64,000 bases of DNA from assembly GCA_030549495.1 (NCBI GenBank), contig JAUIRK010000404.1, positions 62,001-126,000 on the forward strand, read 5' to 3'. This DNA comes from Nectonema munidae. Its lineage: Eukaryota; Nematomorpha; Nectonematoida; Nectonematidae. Every line of letters starts with the position of its first letter. Positions within the stretch are counted from its first letter, which is position 1. Under the pieces are notes generated by a model that saw nothing but the letters and a program-made list of their open reading frames with translations, searched no databases and was not told the DNA's origin. The position numbers were made by a program, and so were the translations under genes. Shown piece after piece: positions 56,600 to 64,000 of this stretch.

Positions 56600-57555
56600 A
56601 TACAGGAAAAAATCCATAGCCAAAAATGGCTGTGATTTTCCAATAATTTTTTTGACTTTAAACGCATAGTCACAATTTCAAATTGCTTGAAAATTTCATA
56701 AGTGAACAAATTTTTCTCATATAATGAAAAAATCATCCAAATGATATATTATAGTTAAAATACTTGTTTCTCTAAAATCAATCCACAACATACAAAAATT
56801 AATATTTTGATTAAGGTTTTTTATTGGGGAAAACCTATCATTTTCTAAAATTTAATTCAGAAGAGAATGAGAATTATTTAACTAATAGCTTTATTTTCAT
56901 GTCTAAAATTTAAAAACACAACTTTACTTTTTCTAACGATTTTTTATGTTTAATAACTTTAAGTGTTTACTATATTTTGAAGGGATCATGCATATATTAC
57001 GTCCCTTAACAAGCGGGGGGGGGGGGGGCTAATTCTAATGCTCTGCATTAAAAAAATAGAAGAGGTATAAAGCACGATAGGGAGGTGGGTTAAAATAAAT
57101 TATACACTTTTTTATCGAAGTAAAACTGAGTGAAAAGTTTTAGAGATATTAAATTATCAAATATTTTGATAAAGTTTTGGCTTAGAAAAAAACAAACTGA
57201 AATAATGAAAATTTCATTTAAAGTTTATATGTAAACCTCAAAGAAATATGACTTCATTAATCACATATTAACTAAAATTTTGTGGATAGACAACCTTTTT
57301 TATTTTAATATTTAATTCGAATAATAGTTGAATAGAGTAAAAACTATAAAAACAAGTTTCTAAATTTATATTTTAAATCAGATATGTTTATTAAAAAAAT
57401 ATTAAAAAATTATAATAATATGCCTGAAATTTCTAAATACTGTAAATCATAAAATTTTCCCCATATTCTTTTTTTTGCGAATAAATTATTCAGAAAATTT
57501 CTTGATTTACTGAATTCGAAATTTCGATCCTCATTTCTCATTTTCATGACCCCTT
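56600..57555. other. No gene; G homopolymer
   Basis: AT-rich. A run of about 14 G at 57,015-57,028 stands alone in AT-rich sequence. No coding signal or element ends were seen. Confidence 0.4.
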
Positions 57556-57561
57556 TTTTTA

Positions 57562-57836
57562 CTGTTTATAATAATTATTATAACCTGTTCTGAGTTAATG
57601 AAAACAATTTACAAAAATCCTCAATATCATTATTTTGAGTTAAAAATTACAGTTAGCACTTCTACATTCATGAAAGTGGTATGGATTTTTTATATATATA
57701 TATCTTTTATTTCTGTTTATAATAATTATTTATAACCTGTTCAGAGTTAATGAAAACAATTTACAAAAATCCTCAATATCATTATCTTCAGTTAAAAATT
57801 ACAGCTAACTCTTCAACATTCATGAAAGTCGTATGA
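57562..57836 (+). repeat. Tandem duplication, period 151 bp
   Basis: 'ctgtttataataattatt' begins at 57,562 and 57,713. Both copies continue with 'gagttaatgaaaacaattta', 'caaaaatcctcaatatcatt' and 'cattcatgaaagt'. They are about 90 percent alike by eye and separated by a TA-rich spacer. Confidence 0.85.
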
Positions 57837-57884
57837 ATTTGGTATGCAACACAAAAATAGTTTGTAAGTTTTTTCTAAATATTG

Positions 57885-58210
57885 GACTCTAAACGAGTAT
57901 GCTAGAGTTGATGAGCAAGTTTTCAGATACCGAGGAAATTATCTAATCAAAATTTTAGACCCAGGCAAACCTGGCAAATGGGGCATCAAGTTTTACGACA
58001 TAAATGATCTCTGAACATTTTATGCCTTGTCACCTAGGATTTATATTTCTAATTATTGTAACTTCAATTTCCACAAAGGTATCAAGATAACAAGGCGTTT
58101 AGTTTTGAACTATTCTATTCGTTACGGAACAGGAGTCATATGTGATACGTTTTTTATGGATGTTCAATTATGTTTTTGGGGTTTACAACATTCAAATACT
58201 TTTGTTTGAA
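57885..58210 (+). pseudogene. piggyBac transposase fragment
   Basis: The plus strand reads NEYARVDEQVFRYRGNYLIK, then ILDPGKPGKWGIKFYDINDL. 58,027-58,209 continues with GVICDTFFMDVQLCFWGLQH. In piggyBac transposases the first block is 'DExxxxxRGRxxxxxYxPxKPxKWGIK', with its catalytic Asp, and the second is 'xxxDNFYTSxxLxxxL', with the second Asp. There are stops between the blocks. It differs from the copy at 15.8-17.2 kb and has no ends visible. Confidence 0.75.
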
Positions 58211-58579
58211 TAGAAGATGTCAAAAAAGGTGTTTAAGCCAAGAAGATTTGGGTGAATCTGAATTATTTATAGTCAGTGTTCCTCTCTAGTTCCAAATATA
58301 CTAGAGATGTAAAACCGGTTCCGCAGAACCATTTAAAAATGAAGGGAAATTTTTTGACTCAAGTTCTTAATTCTTTTGTCTTGAAATTATTCACTTCTGG
58401 AAGAATGTAGCTTATTTTTAAATTCTATTTTTTCTTCAATATACTTAAGAAATCTCGCATATAAATATGATGAAAAATAAATTCCTTAAATCTTTATTTA
58501 CACCTTTAAAATTTTTTCCCCTTTTAGCATTTTTATAAAAAAAATTTGCTCTTGTTTTAATAAAGTGTGTGCAGCGCTG

Positions 58580-58810
58580 ATCTATATGATGCCAATTAAG
58601 TTGTGCGAGAATACATGAGTATCAGCGAAATGGAGCAATCCGTTCAAACTGCTTTAATGCAAGTAACGAGTTTAAGCTTTTTGAAGCAACACAGGAACGA
58701 GAACAAAAAGACTGAATCCTCTATATAATTATCTTTTTACTCTTTAACTGGTATAGAATCTGAACGTGTTTTTTCATCTGCTAGATTGTTTTTTCTAAAT
58801 TGCTATTAAG
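58580..58810 (+). pseudogene. hAT transposase C-terminal scrap
   Basis: About 58,740-58,800 reads LTGIESERVFSSARLFFLN, corresponding to the hAT dimerisation motif 'xSAESERVFSSAGxI'. Upstream sequence to about 58,580 may belong to it but is broken. No ends were recognised. Confidence 0.55.
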
Positions 58811-58927
58811 GTTATCTGAATCAAACTTAGATCCTCTTTGAAAATCGTATTTTCAAAAAAAAAAGAAGTGTTAGTTATTTTGTAAAAGATTTTTGCTATT
58901 AGCTATATTTTATATTATAAAATTTAA

Positions 58928-61545
58928 CCCTATAGTGCTGGGCTAAATTTGTCACCTCAAGTGCTGGGGGAGCGTAAAGTGCCACCCTCCTCTTTTTATC
59001 AGGTAAGTTTAATAAATATTTATTTAGTGTGTGTTTAGAAAAATATGATCTTTTATAAATATTTGTAATGTTATATAAATATTTCAATTATGTTGATTTC
59101 AGTTGTGATGTCCATTTTTTTTATTATCAAAATCAATCAAAGCTGTCAAAAATTGATTTTATATTTGACAGCTCATCTCAAAAAGGAACTTTTTATTTAA
59201 ATAATTATATAAAGTGTTTTACACATATATAGTATATACCTATTTTCAAATATTCTCCATTTCCAAGTATGTAAAATTTTGTTGTGATGTTCAATTTTTA
59301 TGACAATCAATCAAATAGATTAAACCTGCCAATCAATTTCAAATATATAAACTTGAAATAAATTCTACTTGCTTTCTTAATTTATTTAATAAACCAACTT
59401 TAGGTGTTTAATTCATTTCATTTGTCAGAACATTGGGTATCTCTCGTTTTGGCTAAAAATTTTTTATCGAATGGTAGTCTCTACACCTTTTCTTCTTTAC
59501 TTTATAGAATAAGTAATTTTGCTATTCATTCTATGATGATCCTTTCTTGATAGCTCTTTTTTCATTAAAAATTTATTTATTCTAATCTGTTTTCGAAAAA
59601 ACTTTTTTAACGATTTATTTTGAAGAAATTTTTCTTCTCACGAAGCAAGCTTACACATTTTTTTTTTATCACATCACAAGCTTCTCACATTTGACTCTTT
59701 TTAAAGAAACTTCTTAATGATCTTAGGCTTTTTTATCAGTATCTTGTATTTTATTACAAGTGATATAAAAAGATATTCAGCCTGAATATTTGTCAACCAA
59801 TCATTGTTCAAAGATTTTTTCTGATGAAATCATTTGGGATGTTTATCGTTCAATTACAAAAAGTTTTCCACCTTCTTAAATCTAAAAGGCTCTCTCTCTT
59901 AAGCAAAAAAAAAATAGACAAATTTAATTTAAATTAAAAATATCTTGATAGTGACTAAATCCTCACATATTGGCATCTGTGACAGTTTTGATATCTCTGA
60001 CCTATTCAAAATTTTAGAATTTCCTACCCATCTTAGTGAAATGATAGTTGTAATCTTACCTGATGATCATTACACCTCTTCCTAGTTCATTATATAACAT
60101 GATAGATCTTCCATTTAGTCAAGATACATACTTCTTTTATTTTTTTTATCACACGCTCTATTTTCAATTAGCTTCCGGTTGATTCCTTCTCTCATAATAA
60201 TTTTTTTAACTAATAAATAACGATTTTTTGAAAATATTTTACAGATTCTAATTCAATGGTCGCTTCCATATATTTTTTAACCGTATTAGCCAAAATGGAG
60301 TTGAAAAATAAAATAAACATATTCGATTTGGTATAAAAACCAGGGATGGAACTTGGTCAAAAATTTAAAGAGGGGGGGGGGGGCTGTGCCACTTTTTCGA
60401 ATTTTTTTCTAATATTTTCTATCGTGAAAAGTTGTTATTTAAAAGTTTAAATTAACTTTTTCGTTTTTATCAAAACGTAAGTGGTTTAGTGGCTGCGAGA
60501 TTAAACGGATAGAAGCGCTGCTATCGATCTGAAGTTCCGGGTTTAAGCCTCACTTCTGCTAGATTATCCATATCTCGATGTTAGCTGCAAATTAGTACTT
60601 TTTTCGGGGATGTTTTTCGATGAAAAACTTTTTTTGATTTGAAGTGATAAAAAGCGCATGATTACATACAATACATAAAAATCTAACATTAATTTTATGA
60701 AGATGTTTCAACAAACTGTCATGTTTAAAATAGATTTATCCTCGCTGTTACACTATATCATTTCATCAAATTCACTTTAACCAATCAAATATAAAAAAAC
60801 AGGGGGGGGGGGGGACTATATAGAATTTAAGACCATAAATCAAACTAGGATGATTGATTTGACATAAAAACATATATTTCATGTAAAATTAGAGAGAATA
60901 TTTGTGGAGATAGTTTTCAGACGTAATCCGCAAATTTTATTAACACTGTCAGATATTTTCAAACCTTAAATCCAAAAGCCGATTCTAGAAATAAAACCAT
61001 CATGGTTGATTTGGTATAAAAACTTATATTTCATGTGAAATTTGAAAGAATGTTTTTGGAGACAATCTTTAGAAGTAAACTGCAAATTTGATTAACATTC
61101 TTAGATATTTTTAAATCTTAAATGTAAAAAATGAGTCCAGAAATGAAACCAGCATGGTCGATTTAGTATAAAAACATATATTTTATGTAAAATTTGAAAG
61201 AATATTTTATTAGATATATTTCATATCAATTAAAATTTTGATTGACACTTTCTAAAAAGTAGCATTGATTTTTGAAAAAATTCATTCACATCTGTATATA
61301 ATTATAAATTTTCAAGGTAGTAAATAATATAGATCCTAAGTTATAAGGTTAAATACAGATGATTTCAAAATTTTGCTGGAAAGTTTTAATTTTGATTGAC
61401 AGTTTTGAAAGGGTCATTCAACAACAATGAAAATGGTATCAAAAGATGCAGCTAGCGATTTTGGGAAAATTCACAAAATTTGAAGGGATATAATTCATCC
61501 AATTTTATACAATTAATTTTTCAGTGAAGGGGGTGTAAAACCGCT
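58928..61545. mobile_element. Family A copy 3, shortened
   Basis: Starts CCCTATAGTGCTGGGC after TTAA (58,924-58,927). The left-arm array is reduced to about two units (59,090-59,330). The unique core follows (59,390-60,150, with 'attctatgatgatcctttct'), then the right-arm array in reverse (60,330-61,250) and the sub-terminal stretch to about 61,545, where similarity ends near 'aagggggtgtaaaaccgc' without a clean terminus. About 480 bp (60,345-60,825) bordered by G homopolymers, with a tRNA-like segment, interrupts the right arm. It carries no transposase. Confidence 0.75.
60478..60560 (+). repeat. tRNA-like segment
   Basis: GTGGTTTAGTGGCTGCGAG (60,481-60,499) resembles an A box and GGTTTAAGCCT (60,540-60,550) a slightly altered B box, 41 nt apart. 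It lies in the insertion within Family A copy 3 and is probably a SINE head. Confidence 0.45.
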
Positions 61546-61684
61546 ACACGTTTGCAATTTTTTTAAAAAACCGATTTTGATAGAAACATCACTTCTATAA
61601 ACCGGTTTAGTTTTTTATATTTTAAATATATACCCAAAAAACATTCTCGTATTAACTTCAAAACTGTTTTCGTAATGAGTAGTC

Positions 61685-61800
61685 AACACCATGGTCTAAT
61701 CTCATTTTTCGGAGAAAGAATAAAACCAAAGCCATTGCTGGTGTATAATCAGTACAAGTCTGGAGTTGACAAATCGAATACTATGTAAATCGAAAATACA
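61685..61800 (+). pseudogene. Possible piggyBac C-terminal scrap
   Basis: The plus strand reads KPKPLLVYNQYKSGVDKSNT, resembling 'KPxxVxxYNxxKGGVDxxDQM' of piggyBac transposases. It is short and bounded by stops, and lies just beyond the right edge of Family A copy 3. Confidence 0.45.
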
Positions 61801-61809
61801 CATCTTACA

Positions 61810-62580
61810 AATGCACACGTAGATGGCCAGTCTCTGTGTTTTGCAGATAAGCCCAATAAAACCTTTCGGGGTATATTTTATAAAAAACTATTTACTAATA
61901 AATTTTTTTTTATAAATTCTCATTTGGTACGCTGTATGTAATGACATAACCTTTTTTCTTAAATTTCAGTTTTCTTTTTTTGTATTGATAAGCACTTTAA
62001 GTTAAAGCGGCGCTCTCAGGTCGTACGAGGGTAGGAAAATCTCTTTAAACAATCGATATTTGAAAGGCGGAAAAAATAAAGAGGAATCGCGAAGTTTATT
62101 TTCGGATTTTTCTTTGAAACAAAAATATGGACTGACCCTACACAAATAAACCAATATCAAATAATTGAGTGATTTTTTTCAAAGTAAATTGAATATCAAT
62201 AAAACTTTCTTAAAGTTGAAATAATGAGTTTAGAACAGTATAAATAGAGAGATTAAAGCAAAAAAATATTGTGCGCAATATAAACTCTTCGAAAACGTTT
62301 GGGTAGGCATAGTGATCTTTCAATTTTAACTTGGAATGTAGCAATATATGTTATGTGTACTTAGAAACCCTTCCTAACTAGTTTTATGTGAAAAGAATAT
62401 GCCACTTTTTACCACTGATAAAAATTTTGATGAATTGGACCTGGGCAATCTCGTTCGTAGCAAGCGATTCCACTTGTATATTATAAAAATTGAATAACAG
62501 GACAGAAATGCATCGCTTTTTGTTGAAGATAGGATTATTATGCATTTTCAATAAATGTTCCAAAATAGGAAACGAAATGA
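61810..62580. other. No gene recognised
   Basis: AT-rich with a slightly GC-richer stretch near 62,005-62,040. No domain or repeat end was recognised. Confidence 0.4.
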
Positions 62581-62584
62581 AGTA

Positions 62585-62995
62585 TTAACTAATTTTATAT
62601 AACCCTTTTCTCCCCCCCCCAAAAAAAAAGGGGGAGATTATTCTATTTTTTTTTGGTGGTGGGTGTTTTAATAAGGGATTAAAAAACCCCAACCCAAAAC
62701 AAAACCAACGCCCCCAAAAACTTTTTTCCTTTTTCCTTTTTTGTTTAAACAAAAATGGCGGATAATTTTAACTAAGTTTTATTTGTAAAGGTGGTTTGTT
62801 GGTTAATATAAGTACAGCAGAGTTTAAAACTAATATTTTTTGTAATAATAATTTTTTTTTCTTCTCTTCTTTTTTTTTTTTTTTAAATCTCTAATAAAAA
62901 AATTTTTTTTAAATAAATATTTTTATTTTTCTTAAACCTTCAAGGTTCTCGTTTTTTTTTTCTTTCAACATAAAAAAAAACTAAAAACCCCCTGG
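62585..62995. other. Anomalous homopolymer-rich segment
   Basis: Composition changes abruptly here. Nearly every base is part of a run (C, A, G and T runs of 3-14, for example from 62,609 onward), and ordinary sequence returns around 62,990, where the LINE reading begins. It may be a low-quality consensus or collapsed LINE 5' UTR rather than true sequence. Confidence 0.5.
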
Positions 62996-64000
62996 TCGTG
63001 CTTCTTCTGTAAAGATTCTTCATGTAAGGATATGGCTCACTGTCATTCATGTGGAGAATGGTTTTGTTATGATTGTCAAAATCTTGATAAAGAATTTAGT
63101 GAAGTCATCGATAAATTTTTTCATTTAGGAATAAGATGGTTATGTAAGTCATGTATCTCTTCTCCTTCTTCACAAACAGAATCCAAGAAAGACAAAACAA
63201 ACAATTCCCAAATTCTTAAAACACTCAACAAAATAGAACATAAATTAGACTCCTTTCCTATGTTTACCCAACAAAAGAAAAATAAATCCAATGAATATGC
63301 TGTTGAAAGGCCTTTATATTCAGATGTGGTAAAAAGCCCAATAAATCAATTAATCGTATCTACTGAAAATAATGATCGAGAGAAACTCTTGTCAAGCTTT
63401 GATGAAAAATTGAAATTTGTCCCAATTAAAAAAGCCATCAATCTTAAAAACTCAATTGCTTTAAATTTTCCAAACAAAGTATCATCTGATAAGGCAAAAG
63501 AAATTATAGAGAGTTGCAAATTAAAAAATCATCAAAGAAGTGAAATTTTATCCTAAAGTTTCTTTGTTAGTTCCTACATCATTCGACAATGAATCCATAG
63601 TTTCTTCTATTTTGTCAAAAAATGATGGTCTTCAAACTATTTTGGACAGTGGTGGTATGATGCAATTTTTATTCTCTAAACCGTTCAAGGATCAAAATTT
63701 AAAGATTGCGGTACTAAAAGTATCTTCTTCTGTTTTTAAATACATTAGTATGTGCAACTATAGACTGTTTTTTGGTTTGTTTCATTCTAGGGTCTTACCT
63801 TTTTATTCATATAAACAGTGCTCTAACTGTTGTTTAATGGGTCATACAGCATCTGAGTGTAAGAATACGAGTGTTTGTAAGTTTTGTAGTGAAAGTCATA
63901 ACGGTAGTTCATGTACAGTCACTGAATCTGAATACAAATGTGCCAACTGTAATAAAAGTAAATGCCCAGACATTAATCATTCAGCATTTAACAAAACTTG
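62996..64000 (+). pseudogene. Jockey/CR1-type LINE ORF1, continues past the window
   Basis: About 62,996-63,556 reads CFFCKDSSCKDMAHCHSCGE, WFCYDCQNL and RWLCKSC, a PHD/FYVE-like Cys-rich module. A Lys/Ser-rich, coiled-coil-prone stretch follows (LKTLNKIEHKLDSF). The frame shifts around 63,525-63,540, near an A run, and continues with EVKFYPKVSLLVPTSFDN, then QCSNCCLMGHTASECKNTSV and CKFCSESHNG, CCHC-type zinc knuckles. PHD-like module plus knuckles is the ORF1 layout of Jockey/CR1-type LINEs. The endonuclease and RT would lie beyond 64,000. The first ATG in frame is at 63,032, and the Cys-rich module starts slightly upstream. Confidence 0.75.

Overview
The window is AT-rich eukaryotic DNA in which a few host genes sit in a dense mosaic of decayed transposable elements. 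It looks like an invertebrate, most likely an arthropod. A copepod-type crustacean is my guess, from the mix of piggyBac, hAT, Merlin, MULE, pogo, RTE and Jockey-type elements, the MULE with a Cys-rich N-terminus, and introns of only 50 nt; this placement is weak. No rRNA, canonical tRNA, CRISPR array or LTR/retrovirus-like element was recognised.

Host genes. (1) Minus strand, about 19.54-19.90 kb: a complete ribosomal protein S29 gene of 56 codons, with a pyrimidine-start leader and two 50-nt GT-AG introns. (2) Plus strand, 26,467-30,537: an uninterrupted 1356-codon gene of the YTHDC2/Bgcn family (R3H, DExH-helicase fold with inserted ankyrin repeats, HA2, OB-fold, divergent YTH-like end). 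Its helicase motifs are eroded and the YTH aromatic cage appears lost. (3) Minus strand, 47,386-50,055: an uninterrupted 889-codon NFX1/shuttle craft-type zinc-finger gene whose C-terminal R3H-like domain lacks the signature histidine. Both long genes end just before a canonical AATAAA.

Mobile elements from left to right. 2.6-10.7 kb: hAT ends, a TTAA-flanked short element, a dead hAT transposase split by a second hAT, a tRNA-like SINE and a worn repeat array. 10.7-19.0 kb: a large TTAA element (called Family A here) with two other piggyBac-type elements inserted into it, one carrying a dead transposase. 20.5-21.9 kb: a dead MULE. 24.17-24.54 kb: a compact Merlin with perfect ends. 30.8-36.0 kb: a LINE cut by a second Family A copy. 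36.0-39.9 kb: a TTAA MITE, then a hAT deletion derivative holding a nearly full-length RTE LINE. 40.5-45.6 kb: hAT and MULE relics plus a nearly whole but dead hAT. 50.7-54.2 kb: a hAT MITE, a second copy of the hAT derivative and a pogo/Tigger relic. 57.9-61.8 kb: piggyBac and hAT scraps and a third Family A copy. 63-64 kb: the 5' part of a Jockey/CR1-type LINE running off the window.

The most notable non-gene structure is Family A. It has piggyBac-style ends (TTAA, then CCCTATTAGTGCTGGG) enclosing two unrelated tandem arrays, each with a period near 150 bp, around a conserved unique core. Three copies with ends and at least two array relics lie in this one window.
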